From positions 1-40,050 of the forward strand of contig JAQAJI010000009.1 of assembly GCA_028278665.1 (NCBI GenBank): a stretch of DNA of 40,050 bases, read 5' to 3'. Made by a program: the position numbers and the translations under genes. Each line of letters opens with the position of its first letter. Position 1 is the stretch's first letter. This DNA is from Candidatus Rariloculus versatilis (GTDB lineage: Bacteria; Pseudomonadota; Gammaproteobacteria; Steroidobacterales; Rariloculaceae). Below are positions 21,202 to 30,215 of this stretch, one piece after another. The notes under the pieces were generated by a model, which made no database searches, was not told where the DNA came from, and saw nothing but the letters and a program-made list of their open reading frames with translations.

Positions 21202-22980
21202 ATGATTCGTACCACACTCACCGACCCTGCGACCCGCGCCACGCTGACCATTGCGGCGCTCGCCTCGCTGCTAGGCAACCTGCTTTGCGTCCAGGCCACC
21301 GCACAGGAGAGCGAGTTCATCCCCGTCACGGACGAGATGGTGCAGAACCCGGACCCGGCCGACTGGCTGACCTGGCGGCGCACGCTCGATCACTGGGCCT
21401 ATAGTCCGCTTGAGCAGATCGACCGCGACAACGTCTCCGGGCTTCAGCTCGTATGGACGCGGCCGCTGTCGACGGGAATTCAGGAAGGCACTCCGCTCGT
21501 CTACGACGGCGTCATGTACTTCCCCGGTCCCGAGGACATCACGCAGGCACTGGACGCGGCGACCGGCGACCTGATCTGGGAGTATCGCAGGCCCTATCCC
21601 GACGACGTCAACGACTACATCCCCTTCCCGTCGATCAACCGCAACCTCGCGATCTTCGGGAACTACATTTTCGACAACGGCAATGACAACTACGCCTACG
21701 CGCTCGATGCGCGCACCGGCGAACTCGCCTGGGAAACGCAGATTCTCGACTACCGGCGCGGGGCGCAACACACCTCCGGGCCCATCATCGCGAATGGCAG
21801 GGTCGTATCGGGCCGCGGCTGCGAACCGGAGGGAGGACCCGAGGCCTGCGTGATCACGGCTTTCGATCCCGCGACGGGCGAGGAACTGTGGCGCACTCGA
21901 ACAATCCCGGCTCCGGGCGAACCCGGCGACGAAACCTGGGGCGATATCCCCTACGAGGAGCGCCGCCATGTCGGCACGTGGATGATCCCGAGCTTCGATC
22001 AGGAACTGAACCAGGTTTATATCGGTACCTAGGTCACGTCGCCGGCGCCAAAGTTCATGCTGGCGGGCAACGATGAGCAATACCTGTATCACAATTCGAC
22101 ACTGGCACTCGATGGCGATACCGGCGAGATCGTCTGGTATATGCAGCATGTCGTCGATCACTGGGACCTCGATCATCCGTTCGAGCGGCTGCTCATCGAT
22201 ACTGCCGTGACGCCCGACCCCGGTTCGGTCGAATGGATCAGCCCGCGCGTGCGCCCCGGCGAGACCCGCCGGGTCCTGACCGGCATTCCCGGCAAGACGG
22301 GTCTCGTCTACACGGTCGACCGCGAAACCGGCCAGTTCCTCTGGGCCCGGGAAACGGTCATGCAGAACGTGATCGCCGAGGTCAACACGGAATCGGGCGC
22401 GGGGGTCATCAACGAGGAAAACCTCTTCACGGGCGCCGATCAGGAGCGCTTCATTTGCCCGAGCCTCAACGGCGGCAAGAACTTCCCTTCCGGCGCCTAC
22501 AGCCCGCTGACCGGCCTGATGTACTTCCCGCTGCACAACACCTGCGCGGAGATGATTTCACTCGCCGAAGAACCGAGTCTCGACGAACTCTATGCGATCG
22601 ACTCGCGCATCGTGCTCCCGCCGGGTGTTGAGAACGCCGGAACCATCGAGGCCATTTCCGTGGAGACGGGCGAGACCGCCTGGAAGCTCGAGCAACGCGC
22701 CGGCGCGACGTCGCTCATGACGACCGGCAGCGGGCTTCTGTTCGGTGGCGACACGATGGGCATGTTCAAGGCGTACGATCAGGAGTCGGGCGAGGTGCTC
22801 TGGGAAGTCAGTCTCGGCTCGCACGTCACGGGCTATCCGGCGACGTATGCCGTCAACGGCCGGCAATACGTCGCGGTCAGCACGGGCGGCTCGCTGAATA
22901 CGCTCTCCATCGCGAACCTCGCACCCGAACGGCGCGCCGCTACGGCGAACAACCTGTACGTTTTCGCGTTACCGGAATGA
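21202..22980 (+). pseudogene. PQQ-dependent dehydrogenase, copy 1, interrupted by one in-frame TAG
   Basis: Periplasmic quinoprotein dehydrogenase (beta-propeller). ATG 21202 has GGAG eight bases upstream and a signal peptide ending ATAQES. The reading frame covers 593 codons, exactly as in copy 2 at 23351, with no indel, but codon 277 is TAG (22030-22032) where copy 2 has TCG (Ser): IGT-stop-VTSPAPKF. Tryptophan-docking repeats (LIWEYR, LAWETQ, LWRTRT, TAWKLE, VLWEVS), GCEPEGGPEACVITAFD and the catalytic-Asp region VDHWDLDHPFE are all kept, and differences from copy 2 look mostly silent or conservative. The stop is therefore young, read through, or a sequence error. An internal restart at 22057 would lack the signal peptide and half the propeller. 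Confidence 0.9.
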
Positions 22981-23225
22981 AAAGCTGAACTGGTGTCCGG
23001 TCATACCGCTGAAGTCACTCAAGCGCTACGCGGGCCAGGAGCCTGCGCCGCAGGATGTCGCGAAAGCGAAAAACCGATATCGCCGCCCCATCGTGCGATT
23101 GGTTTAGGCGAACACCGAGCCCTATTTGACGAAACCGATCGCGCGATGTGGCGGATGAGAGCGGATTTGCAGCCGTGAGTTCCTGCGGCACAGGCTCCCG
23201 GTCCGCGGGGCGAGCTGCGAACACG

Positions 23226-23310
23226 CTTGCCGCGCTTCCCGTCGCTTACGGCGATGGCCTGCCGAGGACGCTTTCGAACAATATTGACGTGCCGATCGGC
23301 GGCGCTCGAC
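23226..23310 (+). pseudogene. alr: Relic of an alanine racemase gene (C-terminal domain fragment)
   Basis: These bases read LAALPVAYGDGLPRTLSNN and then IDVPIGGAR, matching LLAVLLVGYGDGLSRGLSNN and LDVLIGGVR of the intact alr at 25223 (DNA identity about three quarters by eye, no gaps). The following 16 bases read LNELPP, echoing LNELPA that lies earlier in alr, so the relic may be rearranged. The preceding 22981-23225 shows only a faint match (VSSCGTG against VSYGHAY). The relic sits immediately before dehydrogenase copy 2, the place an alr would hold after copy 1 in a duplicated dehydrogenase-alr unit. Confidence 0.8.
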
Positions 23311-23350
23311 TCAACGAGCTACCGCCATGAACAAAACCGGAGAATCTGCG

Positions 23351-25129
23351 ATGACCCGTATGACACTCACTGCCCCTGTAGCACGCCTGCCGGCACTGGT
23401 CACAACCCTGGCGGCGGTGCTCGCCACGGCGCTTTGCATGCAGGTGACGGCTCAGGAGAGCGACTTCATCCCCGTCACCGACGAAATGGTGCAGAACCCG
23501 GACCCGGCCGACTGGCTGACCTGGCGGCGTACGCTCGATCACTGGGGCTATAGTCCGCTCGAACAGATCGACCGTGACAATGTCTCCCGGCTTCAGCTCG
23601 TGTGGACACGGCCGCTGAGCGCCGGTGTTCAGGAAGGCACACCGCTCGTGTACGACGGCGTCATGTATTTTCCGAGCCCGGATGACGTCACTCAGGCACT
23701 CGACGCCGCGACGGGCGATCTGATCTGGGAATACCGCAGGATCTACCCGGACGACATCAACGACTACATTCCCTATCCGTCGATCAACCGCAACCTCGCG
23801 ATTCTGGGGAACTACATTTTCGACAACGGCAATGACAACTACGCTTACGCGCTCGATGCCGAGACCGGCGAACTCGCCTGGGAAACGCAGATTCTCGACT
23901 ACAGGCGCGGCGCCCAGCACACCTCAGGACCCATCATCGCCAACGGCAAGGTCGTCTCGGGCCGCGGTTGCGAACCGGAGGGCGGGCCCGAAGCCTGCGT
24001 GATCACGGCATTCGATCCATTCACGGGCGAAGAGATCTGGCGTACTCGAACGATCCCGGCCCCGGGCGAACCCGGCGACGAAACCTGGGGCGACATCCCC
24101 TACGAGGAGCGCCGCCATGTCGGTACGTGGATGATCCCGAGCTTCGACCCGGAACTGAACCAGATTTACATCGGTACGTCGGTTACGTCCCCTGCTCCGA
24201 AGTTCATGCTGGCAGGCAACGATGAGCAGTACCTGTATCACAACTCGACGCTGGCGCTCGATGCCGATACCGGCGAGATCGTGTGGTACATGCAGCATCT
24301 CGTCGACCACTGGGATCTCGACCATCCGTTCGCGCGGCTACTGGTCGACACGGCCGTGACGCCCGACCCCGATTCGGTCGAGTGGATCAGTCCGCGCGTG
24401 CGCCCCGGCGAGGTCCGCAGGGTCGTGACGGGCGTACCCGGCAAGACCGGGCTCGTCTACACGATCGACCGCGAAACCGGCCAGTTCCTCTGGGCCCGGC
24501 AAACGGTCATGCAGAACGTGATCGCCGAGGTCAATACGGAGTCGGGTGCTGCACTGATCAATGAGGAGACGCTCTTCACGGCCGCCGGTCAGGAACGCCT
24601 GATCTGTCCGTCCCCCGCCGGCGGCAAGAATTTCCAGTCGGCCTCGTACAGCCCGCTGACCGGGGCGATCTACTACGCGTTGCACAATACCTGCTCCGAG
24701 ATGAGTTCGACGGCCGAGGAGCCAAGTCTTGACGACCTCTACGCGATCGCCTCGCGAGCCGTGTTACCGCCGGGCGAGGAGAACGTCGGCACGATCGAGG
24801 CGATTTCCGTCGAGACCGGAGAGACCGTCTGGAAGGTCGAGCAACGCGCGGGCGCGACGTCGCTCATGACGACGGCCACGGGTCTCCTGTTCGGCGGCGA
24901 CACCTGGGGCATGTTCCGGGCCTACGATCAGGAGACGGGCGAGGTGCTCTGGGAGGTCAGTCTCGGCTCTCACGTCACCGGCTATCCGGCGACGTATGCC
25001 GTCAACGGCCGGCAATACGTCGCGGTCAGCACGGGCGGCTCGCTGAATACGATGGGCCTGTCCAACCTCACGCCCGAACGCCGTGCAGGGACTGCCAACA
25101 ATCTCTACGTGTTTGCGCTGCCGGAGTGA
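23351..25129 (+). CDS. PQQ-dependent dehydrogenase, copy 2 (intact)
   Basis: A 592-residue periplasmic quinoprotein, presumably oxidising an alcohol or related substrate and passing electrons to a cytochrome. ATG 23351 (GGAG eight bases upstream) is preferred to ATG 23327, because it makes the gene the same length as copy 1. The signal peptide ends VTAQES. Propeller W-motifs recur (LIWEYR, LAWETQ, IWRTRT, VWYMQH, VWKVEQ, VLWEVS). The active-site Asp region is VDHWDLDHPFA. Where classical PQQ alcohol dehydrogenases have GTGN, whose Asn binds calcium, this protein has GTSVTSPAPKF, so metal binding may differ; copy 1 shares this. No c-type haem motif, so a separate acceptor is needed; none is adjacent. 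Confidence 0.93.
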   Translation: MTRMTLTAPVARLPALVTTLAAVLATALCMQVTAQESDFIPVTDEMVQNPDPADWLTWRRTLDHWGYSPLEQIDRDNVSRLQLVWTRPLSAGVQEGTPLVYDGVMYFPSPDDVTQALDAATGDLIWEYRRIYPDDINDYIPYPSINRNLAILGNYIFDNGNDNYAYALDAETGELAWETQILDYRRGAQHTSGPIIANGKVVSGRGCEPEGGPEACVITAFDPFTGEEIWRTRTIPAPGEPGDETWGDIPYEERRHVGTWMIPSFDPELNQIYIGTSVTSPAPKFMLAGNDEQYLYHNSTLALDADTGEIVWYMQHLVDHWDLDHPFARLLVDTAVTPDPDSVEWISPRVRPGEVRRVVTGVPGKTGLVYTIDRETGQFLWARQTVMQNVIAEVNTESGAALINEETLFTAAGQERLICPSPAGGKNFQSASYSPLTGAIYYALHNTCSEMSSTAEEPSLDDLYAIASRAVLPPGEENVGTIEAISVETGETVWKVEQRAGATSLMTTATGLLFGGDTWGMFRAYDQETGEVLWEVSLGSHVTGYPATYAVNGRQYVAVSTGGSLNTMGLSNLTPERRAGTANNLYVFALPE

Positions 25130-25222
25130 ACGCCCGCCTGAGCCGCTTTTGAACTTCCCGGCTGACGTCGTCACATCAAGCGCTGCTCGGCGGCGTAGCC
25201 GGCGCGGCGCGACCGCCGGGAA

Positions 25223-26416
25223 ATGGCGGCCTCATTGCATGGGACCGCCGTGACCGATCAAGCCAATGACCGGAACCGGCCGCAGCAGGTCGAGCGGCTC
25301 AACCGCATTTATCTTCACCTCGATCGCCTCGAGCACAACATGCGCGTGCTCGAGCGATGCGTCGAGGGTCGGCCACTGTGGCCATGCGTCAAGGCCAATG
25401 CCTACGGACACGGCGCGGTACCCATCGCGCGACGTCTTCTCACTCTCGGCCACAACCGGCTCGCGGTTGCCGATGTGGCCGAAGCGGCAGCGCTCACCGA
25501 GTCCGGGATCGATGCGACGTTCATGGTGCTTGCGCCCGCGTTGCCGGAGCACGCCGAAGCGCTCGTCACGCTCGGCTGCGAACCAGTCGTCTGCACGCTC
25601 GAGATGCTGCGTGCGCTCTCAGGCGCCGCGCATGCGCTCGGCCGAACCGTCCCGGTACATGTCAAGGTCGACACCGGGATGGGGCGCATCGGCATTCGGC
25701 CCGACGGGGTCGGAGAGTTCCTTGAAGCCTGCGCCGGCCACCCCGGCGTGATCATTCGCGGCATCATGAGCCACTTCGCTCGTGCCGACGAAGCTGACAA
25801 AGCCTTTTCGCATGCACAAACGGAGGTGTTCAGGGGCGCCGTCGAACAAGCGCGCGCGTTCGGCATCGAGTACGCCCACATGGCGAACAGTGCAGCGATC
25901 TTCGACGTCCCCGAAGCGCATTTCGACGCTGCCAGACCTGGCGTATCGATCTACGGACTCGCGCCGTCGGCGACCATCGCCAATCCGCAAGTGCAGGAAC
26001 TTGAGCCCGTACTCGAATGGAAGACCCGGATCGCCTTTCTCAACGAGCTGCCCGCCGGTGCAGGCGTAAGTTACGGACATGCCTACCGCACGGCACGTCC
26101 TTCGCTGCTTGCTGTGCTCCTTGTCGGCTACGGCGACGGTCTGAGCAGGGGGCTATCGAACAATCTCGATGTGCTGATCGGCGGCGTTCGCTGCCCGCAG
26201 GTCGGCCGCATCACGATGGACTCGACGCTCGTCGACGTCACGGCGCTGCGCGGTCGCGTCAACACGGGCGACGAGGCCGTTCTGATCGGCCGACAGGGCG
26301 ATGAACGGGTAACCGTGGACGAACTGGCCGACCGACTTGGGACGATCAACTACGAAGTCGTGACCGGGATCCAGACGCGCGTTCCACGCATCGCGGTTCA
26401 AGGCCCAGAGCACTGA
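25223..26416 (+). CDS. alr: Alanine racemase
   Basis: PLP enzyme interconverting L- and D-alanine for peptidoglycan. Up to 397 residues from ATG 25223; GTG 25250 (VTDQANDRN) is an alternative start and would be closer to the normal length. PLP Lys57 is in PCVKANAYGHG, the second catalytic residue Tyr284 in AGVSYGHAY, and VDTGMGRIGIR, MSHFARAD, RPGVSIYGL and GRITMDSTLVDVT are all typical. It is 93 bases downstream of dehydrogenase copy 2 with no terminator seen between. Its pairing with a PQQ dehydrogenase is repeated, in decayed form, just upstream. Confidence 0.95.
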   Translation: MAASLHGTAVTDQANDRNRPQQVERLNRIYLHLDRLEHNMRVLERCVEGRPLWPCVKANAYGHGAVPIARRLLTLGHNRLAVADVAEAAALTESGIDATFMVLAPALPEHAEALVTLGCEPVVCTLEMLRALSGAAHALGRTVPVHVKVDTGMGRIGIRPDGVGEFLEACAGHPGVIIRGIMSHFARADEADKAFSHAQTEVFRGAVEQARAFGIEYAHMANSAAIFDVPEAHFDAARPGVSIYGLAPSATIANPQVQELEPVLEWKTRIAFLNELPAGAGVSYGHAYRTARPSLLAVLLVGYGDGLSRGLSNNLDVLIGGVRCPQVGRITMDSTLVDVTALRGRVNTGDEAVLIGRQGDERVTVDELADRLGTINYEVVTGIQTRVPRIAVQGPEH

Positions 26417-26541
26417 AGGACTCGCCCGAAATGCCGTCCAAGCGCGTAGGTTTGAGACAAACTGCCCGGAATTCCAACTCGCGTATAGCGGCGGCAGCGG
26501 TAAGTATCCAGTGCGGTGGCGGCATCTCATCGAGTACGCTA

Positions 26542-26575
26542 TCGCGTTGGCTACATGCAAACGTAGCCATCGCGA
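26542..26575. promoter_or_regulatory. Strong inverted repeat before the ATPase module, likely operator or leader hairpin
   Basis: TCGCGTTGGCTAC (26542-26554) and GTAGCCATCGCGA (26563-26575) pair over 12 of 13 positions around the loop ATGCAAAC. It ends three bases before the GGGGAG ribosome site (26578-26583) of the ATPase gene. As DNA it is a good dimeric-repressor site; as RNA it would be a stable hairpin right next to the Shine-Dalgarno. No T-run follows, so it is not an ordinary terminator. Confidence 0.6.
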
Positions 26576-26588
26576 ACGGGGAGCGACA

Positions 26589-29054
26589 ATGCAAGTCGAA
26601 GAGCATCTGACCGCCATACAGTCGACTATGGACAGGGGCCAGCGTCAGGCGCCGGCTCGGGATTTGATGGATCTAATCGACCAGATGGGGCGCACGGAAT
26701 TGAACGTTTGGCGTCCGGACATCGAGCGGGTCATCGGTCAGTTTCACAAAAAGCTCCGCAATCAACTAACGGAGAGCCTGAACGAGCGCCTGTCGGGCCG
26801 CGCAAGCGCGGAGCAAGCCGACGCCGAATCCCACAAGATCGTCGACGCGCCAGCTCCCGAACCAACACAGTTCGTTCCGATCGACCCAACGCTGCTTGCG
26901 GACTTTCAGGCCGAGCTCGCCGTCCTGCAGGAGCGCCACATATTTCAATGGTCAACGTTCTATCGAGATTGCTTCGACGACTTCTTCAACCGCGTGCTGG
27001 ACGACATGGTCGTCGATCCCGCTCAGGATTCGACGTCGCCAATCGCCGAACTGCTTGCGGCTCATACGCAAGCCGTCTTTTCCCAAGGTTATGAATTCCA
27101 GTCCTCCCAGCATGGACATGACCACGCGGTCAGGAAATCTCTGAGCGGCTTGACGAGGTTCCTTGAACTGCAACTAGACTTCTATACCGCGCGCTCATCC
27201 AGCACTGACGACTACCGCTCGGCTGCCGGCTTGCGCTCGCTATTTTCCGCTGCTGTGTGCGGTATTCTCGAAGGATATGCTGCTCTGCAGTTTGGCGGGC
27301 AGAGCGGGCGGGAGATTCTTCCAAGATTTCAACGGCAGTGGATGCACTATGTCGCCTTCCTCAAGCCGGAACACGCACAACGCATAGTCGCTAGCATCGA
27401 ATCAGGCCCGTTACAACAGTCGTTGCAAACGTCGGTCCTTCCGATGCTGCGTGGTCTGGACACGTTCTTTCGCAACGACACCCGTGACTTCTGGCCAATG
27501 CCGGTGCTGGGCCAGTATTCGTGGAATCAAAGACGGCTCGATATCAGTTTCCGCCCGCCGCGAAACGCTGCAGTCCAGCGATTGATCCAGATCAGCACGT
27601 TTCTGGACGAGAGCTTCGTCAGGATCGAGGATCTAGAAGAAGCCCTTGGGCGGCAGGCTGTGCTGCTTCTAGCGCCGTTAAAGCCCGACGTACAACGCGT
27701 CGTCAGCGAACGCGAGCGGCTCAAGTCCATCGTTGTCGCTGTCGAACGCATCGGCGGCGGCGAAGAGAGAGATACGCACGCAAGCCTGGAGGCTACTGCG
27801 AACAAGGTCTACCGCATCCTCGACGAAGCGTTCTACCAATTGCGCAGCAAGTTACGCGCCAACGCGCCGATAACCTACAACTTCGCCCGCGAATTCCCGC
27901 TGCATCACCCTGAGCAGGCTTCATTCTTCCACGTGACACGGTCGAGCGTGCGTGACCTGCTTCGAACCTTCGAGCGCCGCAACGGCGTCAGGCTGTGGTG
28001 CAGCATACGGCGCAGCGGCAAGACCATGGCCTGCATGGACATGGGCACGACCACCGCTGAGTCGAGAATCATTCCGCAAACGTGCGGAGTACCTACGAAC
28101 AACGCGGCCGAGTTGGATGCACGGATCTTCTACGACCAATTGCGCAGCGCGATCGATTCGGGCCGCATGGTTCCGAGGACCTTCATCGCCGACTGCGTAT
28201 CTCAGTGCGCTCAGACAGACATCAATGACAAGCGGATTGTGCTCGTCATCGACGAATACGAAACGCTGTTTGGCTTGCTGGAGAGTGCGGTAGGAGAGAA
28301 CACCGCTGTTCGATACCGAGCGGTACAACCGATTCTCGATCAGCTTGTCGAGTTTTCACGGCAGAATCTACTCGTGTTTCTCGGCCAACAGCCCGATGCG
28401 CACTTTATCATGATGGACCAGAATCAACTGGCGCCGTACGTCACTCAGGATGCGTTCCCTCTATTCGAGCATGTGCAGGGCGCGGCCGCCGGCGAATTCG
28501 CGGCTTTGGTTGACAAGATTCTCTCCCGACGCATCGAGTGTTCGGCCGGGTTTCTCGACTTGCTGCACAATGAAACCGCAGGCCACCCGTACTTGACGGC
28601 CAACGTGTTGGTCGAATTCGTTGAGTGGTTGATCGAAGAAAAACGTCCGCAGCGCGATCTGACAGTTCGAGACGGCGACTTCCACGCGTTTTCGAGAGCC
28701 AGGCTAACTCCGAACAGAATGTTGCTGAGCGGTGAATACGAGTTCTTTCGAAGCGCTGCGGAAGCGGCCCTCTCGCGACAATGTCTCGATCAGATTCCCT
28801 GGCTTTATTTCGTCTATTGGATGGTTCGTTTGCTGGCGAAGGAGAACACCGCCGAACTGCGCGTTACTCTGGACGAATACAAGCATCTAGTAGAGCGCAT
28901 CCCCACCCCAGATGGGGCACCCCGCATGGACCGCTCGGAGATTCTTCGTACCGCATCGCACAGCAATTTTCTTGCTTATGACGAGCACCACGTTAGCGTC
29001 AAGGTCCGAACTCTCGGCCGCGTCGCGGCCGCGGTGCAACCGGCCTTGGCGTGA
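26589..29054 (+). CDS. Large ATPase of unrecognised family with atypical P-loop; module gene 1
   Basis: 821 residues from ATG 26589 (GGGGAG five bases upstream; an in-frame ATG at 26511 precedes the inverted repeat and lacks a site). Residues 1-450 are mostly helical with no domain I know. An ATPase core follows: a P-loop-like LWCSIRRSGKTMA with Lys478, in which the first glycine of GxxxxGKT is Ser, then Walker B RIVLVIDEYETLFG with Asp555-Glu556, and LLVFLGQQPDAHFIM in the sensor position. The RRSGKT and DEYE forms recall ORC/STAND-like NTPases, as found in many defence proteins. The C-terminal ~200 residues are helical, possibly winged-helix. Codon use is less GC-biased than in neighbouring genes, suggesting acquisition. 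A partner gene follows 39 bases later. Confidence 0.8.
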   Translation: MQVEEHLTAIQSTMDRGQRQAPARDLMDLIDQMGRTELNVWRPDIERVIGQFHKKLRNQLTESLNERLSGRASAEQADAESHKIVDAPAPEPTQFVPIDPTLLADFQAELAVLQERHIFQWSTFYRDCFDDFFNRVLDDMVVDPAQDSTSPIAELLAAHTQAVFSQGYEFQSSQHGHDHAVRKSLSGLTRFLELQLDFYTARSSSTDDYRSAAGLRSLFSAAVCGILEGYAALQFGGQSGREILPRFQRQWMHYVAFLKPEHAQRIVASIESGPLQQSLQTSVLPMLRGLDTFFRNDTRDFWPMPVLGQYSWNQRRLDISFRPPRNAAVQRLIQISTFLDESFVRIEDLEEALGRQAVLLLAPLKPDVQRVVSERERLKSIVVAVERIGGGEERDTHASLEATANKVYRILDEAFYQLRSKLRANAPITYNFAREFPLHHPEQASFFHVTRSSVRDLLRTFERRNGVRLWCSIRRSGKTMACMDMGTTTAESRIIPQTCGVPTNNAAELDARIFYDQLRSAIDSGRMVPRTFIADCVSQCAQTDINDKRIVLVIDEYETLFGLLESAVGENTAVRYRAVQPILDQLVEFSRQNLLVFLGQQPDAHFIMMDQNQLAPYVTQDAFPLFEHVQGAAAGEFAALVDKILSRRIECSAGFLDLLHNETAGHPYLTANVLVEFVEWLIEEKRPQRDLTVRDGDFHAFSRARLTPNRMLLSGEYEFFRSAAEAALSRQCLDQIPWLYFVYWMVRLLAKENTAELRVTLDEYKHLVERIPTPDGAPRMDRSEILRTASHSNFLAYDEHHVSVKVRTLGRVAAAVQPALA

Positions 29055-29093
29055 ATCGCTAGTGATCCTTATTAAGCCCGCCGGCTCGCTGCC

Positions 29094-30110
29094 ATGAATC
29101 CGCTGCAGCTCATCAATGAGATTCGCCGCCGTCGCGAACGCGACGATACTGCGAGTGCGTTAAATGTCTGCTGGTTGGCCTTGTCCGGAGACCGGGACCA
29201 ATTCGCGGAAGCGCTGCTGGGTACCCGCGAAGATTCTCCGATCGTTCCGTGGATACTTCGCGTATCTGGACTTTTTCGCGATACCAATGAAGTCATGAAC
29301 GACATCGCCCATGTACTTAGAGAAAGTCGCGCGCGGCTCAGCGGAGGCGTTGATGTCATCGTATTGAGCCGAACCGAGCTTGAGTTGATTAGCACGTCGT
29401 CGCCTATTCTGCTTCCCGAGTGGTTTCCGGTTACGCCCGGGCGTACCGTGACTGCGCAAGTCCACGACCTTACATGGGGCGTTAACGTCTCGATGGCCGA
29501 TGAGATTCTGGAGTTGGACGATCTGCGAGGTATCCTGCACAGCCTTGACGTGGCGCTGATCGCTCGGTGGCGTCAGTGCCATGGAGCGGACCACCGGCGA
29601 AGTCAAGCCATATGGGATCAAATTCGCCGGAACTCCGATCAAGATATTGTTTCCGCGATGGACGATATCCAAGCCACACTGAGCAACGTCCAAAATTCGT
29701 CAAATTACAGACCCAGTACGAGGCAAAACAGGACGCTGATCGAGCGGCTTTGGTTCCTTGCAAACAAAACCTCACCCGACAAGCTACCCAGAAGGGCAAA
29801 TGCACTGGCAGTCGCTCTGTGCGCTGAAGAACTGCTGTTCCCAAGCGACGGCCAACCCCTGCAATCCCTGCTCGCCGTGCTTGCCCGACCGGGCAACCCA
29901 ATTTCGGACCCGGGCGCCCTGTGGTGCTATCAGTTGATCGTGACGCTGAGAAATGCCTGCCAGATGGTTACCGCAGCAGCCCATGCAGACGAGTACCCAC
30001 CGTATCCACGTGCGCTCCTGAAGACGGTGTCGCTCGATTTGCGGTTATTTCTCCATGCCGCCACCGGTGCTCTTTACATAGCCAATGGTTCAAGTGGTAG
30101 AACACCGTAG
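29094..30110 (+). CDS. Unrecognised 338-residue partner of the ATPase; module gene 2
   Basis: No signal peptide, membrane segment or catalytic motif that I can identify. The N-terminal ~170 residues hold MNPLQLINEIRRRRERDD, ILLPEWFPVTPGRTVTAQ, VHDLTWGVNVS and LDDLRGILHSLDVALIARW, a mixed alpha/beta stretch. The rest is helical and Arg-rich (RPSTRQNRTLIERLWFLANK; LLKTVSLDLRLFLHAATGAL). It starts 39 bases after the ATPase stop, on the same strand, with equally atypical codon use, and no promoter or inverted repeat lies between, so the two are probably one transcript. No ribosome site is clear; ATG 29094 is the first start. Ends with TAG. Whether it is an effector, adaptor or sensor cannot be told. 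Confidence 0.75.
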   Translation: MNPLQLINEIRRRRERDDTASALNVCWLALSGDRDQFAEALLGTREDSPIVPWILRVSGLFRDTNEVMNDIAHVLRESRARLSGGVDVIVLSRTELELISTSSPILLPEWFPVTPGRTVTAQVHDLTWGVNVSMADEILELDDLRGILHSLDVALIARWRQCHGADHRRSQAIWDQIRRNSDQDIVSAMDDIQATLSNVQNSSNYRPSTRQNRTLIERLWFLANKTSPDKLPRRANALAVALCAEELLFPSDGQPLQSLLAVLARPGNPISDPGALWCYQLIVTLRNACQMVTAAAHADEYPPYPRALLKTVSLDLRLFLHAATGALYIANGSSGRTP

Positions 30111-30175
30111 GATTCCAAGTCCGCCGGCGGATCACGAGCTGGGCCGCGGCAAGCGACTCCGGCGGCAAATTGCCT

Positions 30176-30197
30176 TACAATTCCGGCGGCCGGAATT
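30176..30197 (+). promoter_or_regulatory. -10 box overlapped by a perfect palindrome, before the small secreted protein
   Basis: TACAAT (30176-30181) is a good -10 hexamer. It is overlapped by the perfect inverted repeat AATTCCGG-CGG-CCGGAATT (30179-30197, eight-base arms), just before AAGGAG (30202-30207) and the ATG at 30216. No clear -35 at 17-18 bases. A protein bound to the palindrome would block the start of transcription. Confidence 0.45.
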
Positions 30198-30215
30198 TCT
30201 CAAGGAGTATCAGAA

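Noticed and set aside
26469-30125. Direct repeats flanking the ATPase module (GAATTCCAACTC near 26469 and GGATTCCAAGTC near 30111)
   Set aside because: Only seven exact bases (ATTCCAA) are shared, expected by chance at this distance, and no integrase or transposase is present.
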